From positions 19,875 through 83,874 of the forward strand of contig NZ_BSFQ01000033.1 in the NCBI RefSeq assembly GCF_027922425.1: DNA of 64,000 nt, read 5' to 3'. This document shows positions 33,205-42,527 of this stretch, one piece after another. How positions within the stretch are numbered: the stretch's first letter is position 1; each line of letters begins with the position of its first letter. Position numbers and translations under genes: made by a program. This stretch comes from Pseudonocardia halophobica. Lineage in GTDB: Bacteria; Actinomycetota; Actinomycetes; Mycobacteriales; Pseudonocardiaceae. The notes below the pieces were generated by a model that ran no database searches, was not told the DNA's origin, and saw only the letters and a program-made list of their open reading frames with translations.

Positions 33205-34248
33205 ATGGCGGGCAACGGCGGTCGCCGGGTCCGGCTCGACGACGTGGCCGCCGCGGTGGGCGTCTCGCCCGCCTCGGTCTCCCTCGTGCTGCGTGGCGCG
33301 CCCGGCCCCAGCGCCGAGACCCGCGCCCGGGTGCTCGACGCGGCGCAGCGGCTCGGCTACCGGCCCGACCGGGCCGCGAGCCTGCTCGCCCGCCGCCGCA
33401 GCCGGTTGATCGGCCTGCTCATCGACGTCCGCAGCCCCTTCCACGCGGACGTCGCCGAGCACCTGCAGGACGCCGCCGAGGCCCGCGGCTACGACCTCGT
33501 GCTCTCCACCATCACCCGCAGCCGCGGCGAGGACCGCGCGGTCGAGACGCTGCTCGACTCCCGCTGCGAGGCGCTGGTCCTCATCGGCCCGGACGCGCCC
33601 GTCGACCGGCTCAGCGAGCTCGCCGCGACGGTCCCGCTGGTGCTGCTCTGCCGCCGTCTCGACCCGCCGCCGGGCCCGGACCGGACGCGGCCCGACGTCG
33701 TGCGCACCGCCGACGAGGCCGGCACCGCGCTGGCCGTCGACCACCTGCACGGCCTGGGGCACACCGCGATCGCCTACGTCGACGGCGGTCCCGGCACGGT
33801 GGCCCAGGACCGTCGCGACGGCTACCTGCGCGCCATGGCGGCCCGGGGGCTGGAGCCGCGGGTGCTGCCCGGCCGCGGCACGCCCGCGGGCACCGAGATC
33901 ATCGGGATCCGCGCCGCCGAGGCCCTGCTCGCCGAGGGCGATCTCCCCACCGCGGTCGTCGCGTTCAACGACCGCACCGCCGTCGGACTGCTCGACGCAC
34001 TGGCCCGCAACGGGATCGACGTCCCCGGCCGCGTCTCCGTGGTCGGCTACGACGACGACCCGCTCGCCCGCATGGCCCACGTCGGCCTGACCACGGTGGG
34101 GCAGGACACCGCGGGCCTCGCCGGCCGCGCGGTCGAGGCCGTGGTCGCGCGGCTGGACGGCGGGCGCGGGGAGGCGGGGCCCGAGCAGGTCCTCGAGCCC
34201 TACCTCACGGTCCGCCGCACCACCGCCGCGCTCCGCCCCTCCGACTGA
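33205..34248 (+). CDS. LacI-family transcriptional regulator
   Basis: A 347-residue repressor. Residues 9-55 are the LacI helix-turn-helix and hinge (VRLDDVAAAVGVSPASVSLVLRG, RLGYRPDRAAS), and residues 65-345 form a periplasmic-binding-protein-like sensor (LIGLLIDVRSPFHADV, VAFNDRTAVGLLDAL, VSVVGYDDDPLA). ATG 33205 follows a GAGGAGG ribosome-binding site. It is divergent from the PhyH/SDR/isomerase operon and probably binds the palindrome at 33009-33024, releasing it when the cluster's sugar or cyclitol is present. Confidence 0.93.
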   Translation: MAGNGGRRVRLDDVAAAVGVSPASVSLVLRGAPGPSAETRARVLDAAQRLGYRPDRAASLLARRRSRLIGLLIDVRSPFHADVAEHLQDAAEARGYDLVLSTITRSRGEDRAVETLLDSRCEALVLIGPDAPVDRLSELAATVPLVLLCRRLDPPPGPDRTRPDVVRTADEAGTALAVDHLHGLGHTAIAYVDGGPGTVAQDRRDGYLRAMAARGLEPRVLPGRGTPAGTEIIGIRAAEALLAEGDLPTAVVAFNDRTAVGLLDALARNGIDVPGRVSVVGYDDDPLARMAHVGLTTVGQDTAGLAGRAVEAVVARLDGGRGEAGPEQVLEPYLTVRRTTAALRPSD

Positions 34249-34282
34249 GCACCTCAGTACCCGTGCAGGAGCGGAGCGCGCC

Positions 34283-34384
34283 GCATTGTGGTTCCATAAC
34301 GCGCTCTCGGCCCCAGATCGAGCGCATTATGGTTCCATAATGCGATCTCACGGCCGATCTGAGCGCACTGTGGTTCCACAACGC
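34283..34384. repeat. Three palindromic units at exact 41-bp spacing
   Basis: 20-bp palindromic units occupy 34283-34302, 34324-34343 and 34365-34384, each starting 41 bp after the last. The middle one is perfect: 9-bp arms GCATTATGG/CCATAATGC around TT, extendable to 10 bp. The outer two carry two or three substitutions but keep GTGGTTCCA or the matching half. The spacers also share GATC and GAGC blocks, so the real unit is a 41-bp direct repeat. It lies in the 152-bp convergent gap between the LacI gene and a Gfo/Idh gene. Confidence 0.93.
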
Positions 34385-34400
34385 GAGCGGGTATGAGCGT

Positions 34401-35408
34401 TCAGGCCACCGCCACCCCCGCCGGCCGGAGGGGGAGGCCGGTGGCCAGGTAGATCGCGTCGAGCTGCTCCGCGATCTCCACGCTGAAGTCCATGGTGGCG
34501 CCGCGGTGGAGGGGAGCGGTGCCGGTCAGGTACCCCCGCAGCGCGGCGAGCTGGAAGTCGTAGGTCGGGGTGGTGCCGAGCCGCTCCACCCGCTCGTCGT
34601 GGCCGACCCGAACGATCAGCCGGTCGTCGCGGTGGGGCAGGGCGTACATCGGTGCCAGCACCTCGCCGCGGGTCCCGACGACCCGGTGCGACATCTCCCA
34701 GCCCGGCGCGGCGATGTGGCAGTGGATCCGGCCCTCCGCCCCGCCCGGGAAGCGGTACGTGGCGTCGGCCCACTCGTCGACGCCCGGCGAGCGCTCGCCC
34801 GCCCGCGCGTCCACCAGTACGGGCGCGCCGCCGAGCGACGGCGCGATCATCAACAGGGTGTGCACCGCGTAGCAGCCGAGGTCCATCAGTGCGCCGCCGG
34901 CGAGGGGGAGGGACCAGCGGACGTCGTCGGGCGGGGGCGCCGGCATCCGCATCCGAGTCTCGACGGCGGTGACCTCGCCGATCGCGCCCGCGGCGACCAC
35001 CTCGGCCAGCCGCCGGTACAGCGGGTGGTGGAAGTAGTGGTAGCCGACGAACACGGGCGCGCCCGCCGCGACGGCCGCCTCGCGCACCTCACGGCACTCG
35101 GCCGCGGAGCCGGCGAAGGGCTTCTCGGCGAGCAGGGCCTTGCCCGCCGCGACGATCTGCAGGTTCCACGGCGCGTGCAGGGCGTTCGGCAGCGCGTTGT
35201 AGACGACGTCGACCTCGGGGTCGGCGAGCAGCGCCGCATAGTCCTCGACGACCCGCTCGACGCCGAAGCGGCGGGCGAACTCCTCGGCCCGCCCGCGGTC
35301 CCGGGCGGCGACGGCGACGAGCCGGTCCGGCGTGGTCGCCGAGGGCCGGACGACGGCCTCGTCGGCGATCCGGGACGCGCCGAGCAGCCCGATCCGCAGC
35401 CCGCTCAC
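34401..35408 (-). CDS. Gfo/Idh/MocA-family oxidoreductase
   Basis: A 335-residue NAD(P)-dependent sugar or cyclitol dehydrogenase. The Rossmann motif is GLLGASRIADEAVV, with the family motif AEKPFAGSAAEC holding the EKP Lys, followed by VFVGYHYFHHPLYRRL and the substrate-binding beta sheet. This is the branch related to D-xylose or glucose-fructose oxidoreductases. GTG 35408 overlaps the stop of the upstream Gfo/Idh gene by 4 bp. It is the last gene of a - strand run that starts with the aldolase-like gene, and the 41-bp repeats follow its stop. Confidence 0.92.
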   Translation of the reverse strand: MSGLRIGLLGASRIADEAVVRPSATTPDRLVAVAARDRGRAEEFARRFGVERVVEDYAALLADPEVDVVYNALPNALHAPWNLQIVAAGKALLAEKPFAGSAAECREVREAAVAAGAPVFVGYHYFHHPLYRRLAEVVAAGAIGEVTAVETRMRMPAPPPDDVRWSLPLAGGALMDLGCYAVHTLLMIAPSLGGAPVLVDARAGERSPGVDEWADATYRFPGGAEGRIHCHIAAPGWEMSHRVVGTRGEVLAPMYALPHRDDRLIVRVGHDERVERLGTTPTYDFQLAALRGYLTGTAPLHRGATMDFSVEIAEQLDAIYLATGLPLRPAGVAVA

Positions 35409-36451
35409 GCGCTCACCTCGCTGACGGAGGCCCGTGCGTAGCCCGTGCCGGTGTACCGGACCGCGACGGTCCGGCCGGTCCGCCAGGACTCGTCCGCGGC
35501 CTCGGCGAGGTCGAAGGCCGCGAGGGCGTCCTCGCCGGAGACCTGCACGGGGGAGCGGTCGAGGACCGCGCGGGCGAAGCCGTCGAGCTCCGCGGCGTAG
35601 GCCAGCGGGTAGCGCTCCTGGAAGTCGGCGACGAGGTCGCGGCTGGTCAGACCGGGGGTGCGCCACTCGTAGCCGCGGCGGTACGGGTTGTCGATGCGGG
35701 CGGTGGCCCGGCTGCCCATGACCTCGGTGGAGCACTCGTAGCCGTAGCCGGAGGCCCGGCTGTTGTCGATCACGCCGAGCGCACCGGAGGCGAAGCGGAG
35801 CACCACGACGGCGGTGTCGACGTCGCCGACGGCCGCGAAGCCCTCCGGGTCGGAGACGGCGGCGCCGTGCGCGGTCACCTCGACGACCTCGCCGACGAGC
35901 CACCGGGCGACGTCGAGGTCGTGCACGGTGACGTCGCGGAAGAAGCCGCCGGACCCGGCGAGGAACGACGCGGGGGGCGACGCCATGTCCCGCAGCGAGC
36001 TGCGGAAGAGCGCGACCTCGCCCAGCTCGCCCGCCCGGATCCGCTCGGCCACGGCGGCCCAGTCCGGGTCGAAGCGCCGGTGGAAGCCGACCTGGAACTG
36101 CACGCCGGCCCGGCGCACCTCCTCGACGGTGGCCACGGTCGTCGCCCGGTCCAGGGCGATCGGCTTCTCGCAGAACACGTCTCGGCCCGCCTGCGCCCCC
36201 GCGACGGTCATCGGGGCGTGCGCGCCGGTCGGCGTCGCGATGGCGACGGCCTCGGCCGCGGGGTGGGCGAGCAGCTCCTCGAAGCTCGTCGTCCACGGCA
36301 CGCCGTAGCGCTCGCCCGCCTCCCGCGCGACGGTGGGGTCGGCGTCGTAGACGGCGCCGAGCCGGGCGACGGAGCACCGCCCGGCGAGGTTGTCGGCGTG
36401 GATGCGGCCCATGCGGCCGAGGCCGGCGAGGCCGATGCGGAGGGTGCTCAA
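35405..36451 (-). CDS. Gfo/Idh/MocA-family oxidoreductase, inositol 2-dehydrogenase-like
   Basis: A 348-residue dehydrogenase. The N-terminus LRIGLAGLGRMGRIHADNLAGR is close to the inositol 2-dehydrogenase (IolG) signature. CEKPIALDRATT carries the catalytic-site Lys, and VQVGFHRRFDPDW and FRDVTVHDLDVARWL carry the Asp/His pair used by IolG. It probably oxidises the ring hydroxyl of an inositol or related compound. A TTG start at 36451 with GAAAGG about 10 nt upstream fits the family N-terminus; the upstream GTG would add an unlikely Arg/Pro stretch. It follows the ABC ATPase gene after a strong hairpin. Confidence 0.92.
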   Translation of the reverse strand: MSTLRIGLAGLGRMGRIHADNLAGRCSVARLGAVYDADPTVAREAGERYGVPWTTSFEELLAHPAAEAVAIATPTGAHAPMTVAGAQAGRDVFCEKPIALDRATTVATVEEVRRAGVQFQVGFHRRFDPDWAAVAERIRAGELGEVALFRSSLRDMASPPASFLAGSGGFFRDVTVHDLDVARWLVGEVVEVTAHGAAVSDPEGFAAVGDVDTAVVVLRFASGALGVIDNSRASGYGYECSTEVMGSRATARIDNPYRRGYEWRTPGLTSRDLVADFQERYPLAYAAELDGFARAVLDRSPVQVSGEDALAAFDLAEAADESWRTGRTVAVRYTGTGYARASVSEVSA

Positions 36452-36485
36452 GGGGAAACGCCTTTCGGGGGAGGGGCGCACACGG

Positions 36486-36518
36486 CTGCGGCCGGCCCCG
36501 GGCGGGGACCGGCCGCAG
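36486..36518 (-). terminator. Intercistronic hairpin between ABC ATPase and Gfo/Idh genes
   Basis: A 10-bp perfect stem (CTGCGGCCGG and complement) is extended by CCCC/GGGG across a one-base bulge. It lies between the ATPase stop at 36528 and the TTG start at 36451. It may act as a partial terminator or a 3' stabiliser. Confidence 0.55.
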
Positions 36519-36527
36519 GTGCGCGGG

Positions 36528-37343
<816 letters not shown>

Positions 37344-37356
37344 CCGAGTCACATCC

Positions 37357-38427
37357 TCACTTGCGCCGCGAGGCGGAGTTCTTGACGTACAGGTTGAGCA
37401 GGACCGCGAGCAGGAGCATGACGCCCAGGAAGGTCTTGAACCAGTTGGGGTCCCAACCGGCGTAGACGATGCCCTGCGTGGTCATGCCGAAGATGAACGC
37501 GCCGATCGCGGCGCCGATGGCCGAGCCGTAGCCGCCGGTGAGCAGCGCGCCGCCGACGACCGCGGCCACGATGTAGATCAGCTCGTTGCCCACGCCGAGG
37601 CCGGCCTGCACGGTGGAGAAGTTGAACAGCAGGTGCTGGCCGAGGAACCAGGCGCAGAACGCGACGCCCATGAACAGGCCGATCTTGACCTTGGCGACCG
37701 GGACACCGACCGCGCGGGCCGAGTCCTGGTTGCCGCCGACGGCGAAGATCCAGTTGCCGGTCCTGGTGCGCAGCAGGATCCAGGTGGCGACCAGGGTGAA
37801 CAGGATCCACCAGAACACCGAGACCTTGACGTTGACGAAGCCGAGGTTGACGTCGGCGGCGAAGATCGCCTTGGCCGAGTCGAACCCGTCGAGGTCGGAG
37901 ATGTTCTGGGTGGCCACGGCGCCGGTGAGCAGCTTGGTGACGCCGAGGTTGATGCCCTGCAGCATGAAGAACGTGGACAGCGTGATCAGGAAGCTGGGCA
38001 GCTTGGTCTTGATCAGCAGCCAGCCGTTGAGGAAGCCGATGGCCAGCGCGATGACCAGCGAGGCGAGCGCGCCCACCCAGGCGTTGAGCGAGAACTGGTA
38101 GCTGATCATCGACGAGGCCAGCGCGGCCGTGGTGACTTGGACGCCGGACGACAGGTCGAACTCGCCGCCGATCATCAGCAGCGCCACGCCGAGCGCGACG
38201 ATGCCGATGGTCGAGGCGGAGTAGAGGATCGTCGAGAAGGCCTCGGCGGTCCGGAAGGGCGGGGCGATCGCGAAGAAGAACACGAAGATCGCGATCGCCG
38301 CGGCGAGGGAACCGACCTCGGGCCGGGAGAGGATGCGCGCGCCGAGGGAACGCTGCACGCGCACGGGCTCGGCGCCGGTCGAGGGCGTGGACGGGGGCGA
38401 CGGCGGGGTCGCGACTGGTGAGCTCAT
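37357..38427 (-). CDS. Sugar ABC transporter permease (RbsC/FrcC type)
   Basis: A 356-residue CUT2 permease with a long Pro/Ser-rich cytoplasmic N-terminus and about 10 membrane helices. Family motifs are GVALLMIGGEFDLSSG in helix 2-3, KLPSFLITLSTFFMLQGI and AVGGNQDSARAVGVPV, the cytoplasmic EAA-like loop that contacts the ATPase. ATG 38427 lies 70 bp after the binding-protein stop, a gap filled by a strong hairpin. It forms the membrane channel of the importer. Confidence 0.94.
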   Translation of the reverse strand: MSSPVATPPSPPSTPSTGAEPVRVQRSLGARILSRPEVGSLAAAIAIFVFFFAIAPPFRTAEAFSTILYSASTIGIVALGVALLMIGGEFDLSSGVQVTTAALASSMISYQFSLNAWVGALASLVIALAIGFLNGWLLIKTKLPSFLITLSTFFMLQGINLGVTKLLTGAVATQNISDLDGFDSAKAIFAADVNLGFVNVKVSVFWWILFTLVATWILLRTRTGNWIFAVGGNQDSARAVGVPVAKVKIGLFMGVAFCAWFLGQHLLFNFSTVQAGLGVGNELIYIVAAVVGGALLTGGYGSAIGAAIGAFIFGMTTQGIVYAGWDPNWFKTFLGVMLLLAVLLNLYVKNSASRRK

Positions 38428-38451
38428 CGCTGGACGCTCCTGGATCGGGTC

Positions 38452-38491
38452 CCGCCCGCGGGGGCCGCCGGGTGGCGGCCCCCACGGGCGG
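38452..38491 (-). terminator. Strong hairpin between binding-protein and permease genes
   Basis: Stem of 10 perfect pairs plus a single mismatch and 7 more pairs, with a 4-nt loop. It lies just after the binding-protein stop and 25 bp before the permease start. Such hairpins commonly raise the level of the binding protein over its permease by stopping most transcripts or protecting their 3' end. Confidence 0.65.
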
Positions 38492-38497
38492 ATCGGG

Positions 38498-39475
38498 TCA
38501 GCGGGTGTTCTTCGCCGCGTAGTCGGCGATCTTGCTGATGTTGGTGTTGTCGACGAAGGACGGGCCGGTGAGCACGGGCTTGCCGCCGCCGAGGTCGTTG
38601 CCGTTGGTCAGGTTGAGCCACAGCGACTGCACGGCCATGTAACCCTGCACGTAGGGCTGCTGGTCGACCGAGAACAGGATCTGGCCGCTCTGGATGGCCT
38701 TGGCCACGTCCGCGTTCAGGTCGAAGGTCACGACCTTGGCCTGGCTGCCCGCGTCCGTCTTGGCCTGCAGCGCGGCGAGCGCGTACGGCGCGCCCAGCGT
38801 GACGACGTCGGTGATCGACGGGTCCTGCTGCAGCTTCGCCCCGATGGTCTGCTGGACCGACGGCAGGTCGGCGCCGTTGACCTGCAGGTTCTCCGTGCTC
38901 GGGAAGCTCTTCTTCACGCCCGCGCAGCGCGCCTCGAGCGCCACCGAACCCTGCTCCTGGACCACGCAGAGGGCCTTGCCGCCGCCGGCCTGGGCGAGCC
39001 GCTGGCCGGCGGACTGACCGGCCAGGTCCTCGTCGGAACCGAAGTACATCGGGATGTCGTACTTCTGGTACTCGTTGATGCCCGAGTTGAACGCCACGGT
39101 CGGGATCCCCGCCTGCACGGCCTTCTGGGCCGCCGGCCCGACCTGGTCGGCGAACGCGAGGGTCACGGCGATGCCGTTGACCTTGGAGTCGATGGCGTTC
39201 TGGACCAGCGTGGCCTGCTGGCCGGCGTCGTTGTTGTTCGAGTACTTCAGGTCGACGTTGAGCTCGTTGGCCGCCTGCTCGGCGCCCGCCCGGATCTTGT
39301 CCCAGAACGAGTCGCCCGGCTGCTCGTGCGTGATCATCGCGATCGTGTAGCGCTGCGCCGTGGCGTTCGTGTTGCTCTGCTGCGCACCGCCCTGGCTGCT
39401 GCAACCGGCCGCGACGAGCGCCGCTCCCGCGAGGGCCGCCACGAGGGCGACGACCCGCTTGCCTGATCGGAACAT
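38498..39475 (-). CDS. Sugar ABC transporter substrate-binding lipoprotein (RbsB type)
   Basis: A 325-residue lipoprotein with a basic N-terminus, a hydrophobic segment and the lipobox VAAGC (Cys25). The mature part is a type I periplasmic-binding fold: YTIAMITHEQPGDSFWDKIRAGAEQAA, GIAVTLAFADQVGPAAQKAVQAGIPTVAFNSG and VVTFDLNADVAKAIQSGQILFSVDQQPY. This is the ribose/inositol/fructose group. GGAAGG sits about 9 nt before ATG 39475. It binds the imported substrate outside the membrane. The gene follows the aldolase-like gene after 48 bp. Confidence 0.94.
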   Translation of the reverse strand: MFRSGKRVVALVAALAGAALVAAGCSSQGGAQQSNTNATAQRYTIAMITHEQPGDSFWDKIRAGAEQAANELNVDLKYSNNNDAGQQATLVQNAIDSKVNGIAVTLAFADQVGPAAQKAVQAGIPTVAFNSGINEYQKYDIPMYFGSDEDLAGQSAGQRLAQAGGGKALCVVQEQGSVALEARCAGVKKSFPSTENLQVNGADLPSVQQTIGAKLQQDPSITDVVTLGAPYALAALQAKTDAGSQAKVVTFDLNADVAKAIQSGQILFSVDQQPYVQGYMAVQSLWLNLTNGNDLGGGKPVLTGPSFVDNTNISKIADYAAKNTR

Positions 39476-39523
39476 CCTTGTCCTTCCCGAACTCTCAACG
39501 GTGAGTGGTGTGGTGCGGTGCTT

Positions 39524-40411
39524 CTACAGCAACCGGACCGCGGCGTCGACGGCCCCCGAGACGTCGTCATCCGGTGGGTACAACAGGGACCGGCCGACGA
39601 CCAGCCCCTGCACGGTGGGCAGGGCGAGCGCCTTGCTCCATGTCGCGAAGGTGGCCTCCTGGTCGGTGGCCACCTCCCCGCCGAGGATCACCGCCGGGAG
39701 GGTGGTCGCGGCCATCGCCCGCGCCATGTCCTCCCCGCCGTCCCCGACGATCGGCACCTTCAGCCAGGTGTAGGCCGACGTGGTGCCCAGACCTGCGGCG
39801 ACGGTCATCGCCCGGGTCATCGCTTCCACGGTGAGTTCGTTGCGGACCCGGCCGTCGATACGGCGGGACAGGAACGGTTCGACCATGGCCATCAGGCGGT
39901 GCCCGGCGAGGCCGGACACCGCACGCCCGCAGGACTCGAGCGTGGCGACGCTGGCCGCGTCGTCGGCGTCGATCCGCAGGAGCATCTTGCCGCCCTCGAA
40001 CCCGGCGGCGGCGATGCTCGCGGGGTCGTAGGCGGTGAAGCGGTCGTCCAGCTCGAAGGCGGTGCCGGCCAGGCCCCCGCGGTTCATCGAGCCGACGACG
40101 ACCTTGTCGTCGAGGGCGCCCAGCAGGAGCAGGTCCTCGAGGACGTCCGGCGTGCCGAGCACGCCGTTGACGCCGGGGCGGGACAGGGCGAGCGCCAGCC
40201 GGTCGAGCAGGTCGGCGCGGTCGGCCATCGCCATCGGGCGGTCGCCCGCGCCGAGCGCACCCCGGGCGGGGTGGTCCGCGGCGACCATCATGAGCCGGCC
40301 GTGCTCGCCGAAGGGCGAGGTGGGGCGACGACGGGCGGCGGCGGCCTCGGCCACGGCGTCGGGCCGGTGCGCGCGGGTGCGCACGAGGTCCGACAGCACG
40401 GCCTCACGCAC
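39524..40411 (-). CDS. (Beta/alpha)8-barrel aldolase-like protein (Cgl0159/deoxyribose-phosphate aldolase type)
   Basis: A 295-residue protein with a TIM-barrel pattern. Blocks GRLMMVAADHPARGALG, KVVVGSMNRGGLAG, KMLLRIDADD, MAMVEPFLSRRIDG, TSAYTWLKVPIV and PAVILGGEVATDQEATFATW fit the Cgl0159-like family often found in inositol clusters; the Lys in TWLKVP is a possible Schiff-base residue. It would cleave a sugar-acid or keto-sugar phosphate. GTG 40411 is the apparent start, but I see no good ribosome-binding site and a later start is possible. It heads the operon with the ABC importer and dehydrogenases and is divergent from the GntR gene. Confidence 0.87.
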   Translation of the reverse strand: MREAVLSDLVRTRAHRPDAVAEAAAARRRPTSPFGEHGRLMMVAADHPARGALGAGDRPMAMADRADLLDRLALALSRPGVNGVLGTPDVLEDLLLLGALDDKVVVGSMNRGGLAGTAFELDDRFTAYDPASIAAAGFEGGKMLLRIDADDAASVATLESCGRAVSGLAGHRLMAMVEPFLSRRIDGRVRNELTVEAMTRAMTVAAGLGTTSAYTWLKVPIVGDGGEDMARAMAATTLPAVILGGEVATDQEATFATWSKALALPTVQGLVVGRSLLYPPDDDVSGAVDAAVRLL

Positions 40412-40550
40412 CGAGTCTCACGAGCCGCATCGCCACGTGTCCCTCCGCCGGGTGGCACCCGGCAGCCGTTGCCGGGTGGGTGATCGAATTCGTTGTGACT
40501 CCGAACACCGGGGATAGGTGTACGCTCGTCAGCGCTGTACGTCAATGGTT

Positions 40551-40575
40551 TGTCCTGACATATTTTGTCAGGACA
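40551..40575. promoter_or_regulatory. Perfect inverted repeat, GntR/HutC-type operator
   Basis: Arms TGTCCTGACA and TGTCAGGACA are perfect complements around a 5-bp AT spacer (TATTT). The site is just upstream of the GntR gene's ribosome-binding site and 140 bp from the divergent aldolase start. Position and symmetry suggest autoregulation and control of the divergent operon. Confidence 0.82.
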
Positions 40576-40594
40576 TGGAAGGAGCGGTGACGGA

Positions 40595-41350
40595 GTGGAC
40601 CGACAGGCGAGCGGAGCGTTGGTCCCGGACGTCACCCTCGACCGGACGAGTCCCGTGCCGCTCTACTACCAGGTCGCGACGAGGCTGCAGCAGCAGATCG
40701 AGGAGGGTGACATCCCCGTCGGCTCCCGGCTGGAGAACGAGGTCGAGCTCGCCGACCGGCTCGGGGTCTCCCGGCCGACGATGCGCCGCGCCATCTCCTA
40801 CCTGGTCGAACGCGGGATGCTCGTGCGCAAGCGCGGCGTGGGCACCCAGGTCGTGCACCCCAAGGTCCGCCGCCCCGTCGAGCTGTCGAGCCTGTACGAC
40901 GACCTGCTCAAGAGCGGGCAGGCGCCGCGCACGGAGATCCGGGAGTTCGAGGTGCGGCCCGCCCCGGACCAGATCGCCGAGGCCCTCGGGATCCCGTTCG
41001 GCGCCGAGGTCACCTGGATCGAGCGGCTGCGCTTCGCCGGCGACGAGCCGTTGGCGCTCATGCACAACGCCGTACCCGTCGACGTGATCCGGCTGCGCCG
41101 GGAGGACCTGGAGCGCAACGGGCTGTACGACCTGCTGCGCGCCGCCGGGCACGTCCCGCGCATGGCCAACCAGGTCGTCGGCGCGCGGGTGGCGAGCGCG
41201 GGGGAGGCGCGGATCCTCGACGAGGCCCGCGGCGCGCCGCTGCTCACCATGACCCGCACCGCCTGGGACGCCGCGGGCAAGGCCGTCGAGTACGGCTCGC
41301 ACCTCTACCGCGCCAGCCGCTACTCGTTCGAGCTCAACCTCACCAGCTGA
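40595..41350 (+). CDS. GntR-family (HutC subfamily) transcriptional regulator
   Basis: A 251-residue regulator. Residues 20-85 are the GntR winged helix (PLYYQVATRLQQQIEEG, GSRLENEVELADRLGVSRPTMRRAISYL, RKRGVGTQVV) and residues 95-250 a UTRA ligand-binding domain (IPFGAEVTWIERLRFAGDEPLALMHN, Arg-Tyr end). UTRA sensors often bind sugar phosphates or metabolites of the controlled pathway. GTG 40595 has GGAAGGAG 10 nt upstream. It probably binds the palindrome immediately before its gene and controls the divergent aldolase/ABC/Gfo-Idh operon. Confidence 0.93.
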   Translation: MDRQASGALVPDVTLDRTSPVPLYYQVATRLQQQIEEGDIPVGSRLENEVELADRLGVSRPTMRRAISYLVERGMLVRKRGVGTQVVHPKVRRPVELSSLYDDLLKSGQAPRTEIREFEVRPAPDQIAEALGIPFGAEVTWIERLRFAGDEPLALMHNAVPVDVIRLRREDLERNGLYDLLRAAGHVPRMANQVVGARVASAGEARILDEARGAPLLTMTRTAWDAAGKAVEYGSHLYRASRYSFELNLTS

Positions 41351-41366
41351 CGCGGGAAGGTTGAAT

Positions 41367-41384
41367 GCGCAACGAGCGTTGCGC
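41367..41384. promoter_or_regulatory. Inverted repeat overlapping the LLM gene leader
   Basis: GCGCAAC and GTTGCGC pair over a 4-nt loop, ending 5 nt before the ATG of the LLM oxidoreductase. It could be an operator or a hairpin that hides the translation start. Confidence 0.45.
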
Positions 41385-41389
41385 GGGGC

Positions 41390-42442
41390 ATGACGACGAA
41401 GATCGGGTTCCTGTCCTTCGGGCACTGGCAGGACGCACCCGGGTCGCGGACCCGGTCGGCCGCCGACGCCCTGCTCCAGTCGATCGAGCTCGCCCAGGCG
41501 GCCGAGAACCTCGGCGTCGACGGCGCGTACGTGCGCGTCCACCACTTCGAGCGGCAGCTGGCCTCGCCGTTCCCGCTGCTGTCCGCGATCGCCGCGCGGA
41601 CGGACCGGATCGAGATCGGCACCGGCGTGATCGACATGCGGTACGAGAACCCGCTGTACATGGCGGAGGAGGCCGCGGCCACGGACCTGATCAGCGGCGG
41701 GCGGCTGCAGCTCGGCGTGAGCCGGGGGTCGCCCGAGATCGCGCTGAACGGCGCCGAGTCCTTCGGGTACCGGCCGGGCGACGGGCAGACCGCCGCCGAC
41801 CTCGCCCGCGCGAAGACCGAGCTGTTCCTCGCCGCGATCGACGGCGCCGCGGTGGCGACCACGGACCCGCAGCGATCCGGGGTGCGGGCCGGGCTGGCGG
41901 TCCAGCCGCAGGCGCCGGGCCTGCGCGAGCGCATCTGGTGGGGCTCCGGCACGCGGGGGACCGCCGTGTGGGCCGCCGGCCGGGGCATGAACCTGCAGAG
42001 CTCGACCCTGCTGTCCGAGGACACGGGCGAGCCGTTCGACCGGCTGCAGGCCGAGCAGATCCGCGCCTACCGCGCCGCCTGGGCCGAGCACGACCATGGG
42101 CACGACCACGGGCGCACGCCGCGGGTCTCCGTGTCCCGCAGCGTGCTGCCGGTGACCACCGACCTCGACCGCCGGTTCTTCGGGACCCACGGCGAGGGCG
42201 ACCAGGTGGGCCTGCTCGAGGGCGTCCGCGCCCGGTTCGGGCGGACCTACGTCGGCGAGCCCGACCGGCTCGCCGCCGAGCTCGCCGCCGACGAGGCGGT
42301 CCGCGAGGCCGACACGGTGCTCTTCACCGTCCCGAACCAGCTGGGCGTGGAGTACAACGCCCACATCCTCGAGACGATCGTGCGGCACGTCGCGCCGGCC
42401 ATCGGCTGGTCGGGAGCCGCCGTCGGAGTTCCCCAGAACTGA
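41390..42442 (+). CDS. LLM-class flavin-dependent oxidoreductase (luciferase-like)
   Basis: A 350-residue TIM-barrel flavoenzyme of the bacterial luciferase group: KIGFLSFGHWQDAPGSRTRS, AYVRVHHFERQLASPFPLLSAIAARTDRIEIGTGVIDMRYENPLYMAEEAA, LQLGVSRGSPE. It uses reduced FMN or F420 for an oxygenation or hydride transfer; the substrate is unknown. A short His-rich stretch (EHDHGHDHGRT, about residue 237) could bind metal. ATG 41390 lies 39 bp after the GntR stop. Cotranscription with the GntR gene is possible. Confidence 0.9.
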   Translation: MTTKIGFLSFGHWQDAPGSRTRSAADALLQSIELAQAAENLGVDGAYVRVHHFERQLASPFPLLSAIAARTDRIEIGTGVIDMRYENPLYMAEEAAATDLISGGRLQLGVSRGSPEIALNGAESFGYRPGDGQTAADLARAKTELFLAAIDGAAVATTDPQRSGVRAGLAVQPQAPGLRERIWWGSGTRGTAVWAAGRGMNLQSSTLLSEDTGEPFDRLQAEQIRAYRAAWAEHDHGHDHGRTPRVSVSRSVLPVTTDLDRRFFGTHGEGDQVGLLEGVRARFGRTYVGEPDRLAAELAADEAVREADTVLFTVPNQLGVEYNAHILETIVRHVAPAIGWSGAAVGVPQN

Positions 42443-42527
42443 CGATGTGAGCTGGGCCGGAATCCGAAACACGTCCGGGCCCGCCGCCGTTGACACTGCT
42501 GGAACGTTCAAGAACACGAGGAGCGAG

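Noticed and set aside
34283..34384. CRISPR array reading of the 41-bp repeats
   Set aside because: Only three units, the intervening 21 bp are themselves related, and no cas gene is in the window.
42490..42495. TTGACA as the promoter of the 57-residue protein gene
   Set aside because: No -10 at 16-18 bp spacing, and the implied transcription start would fall at about the ribosome-binding site or start codon.
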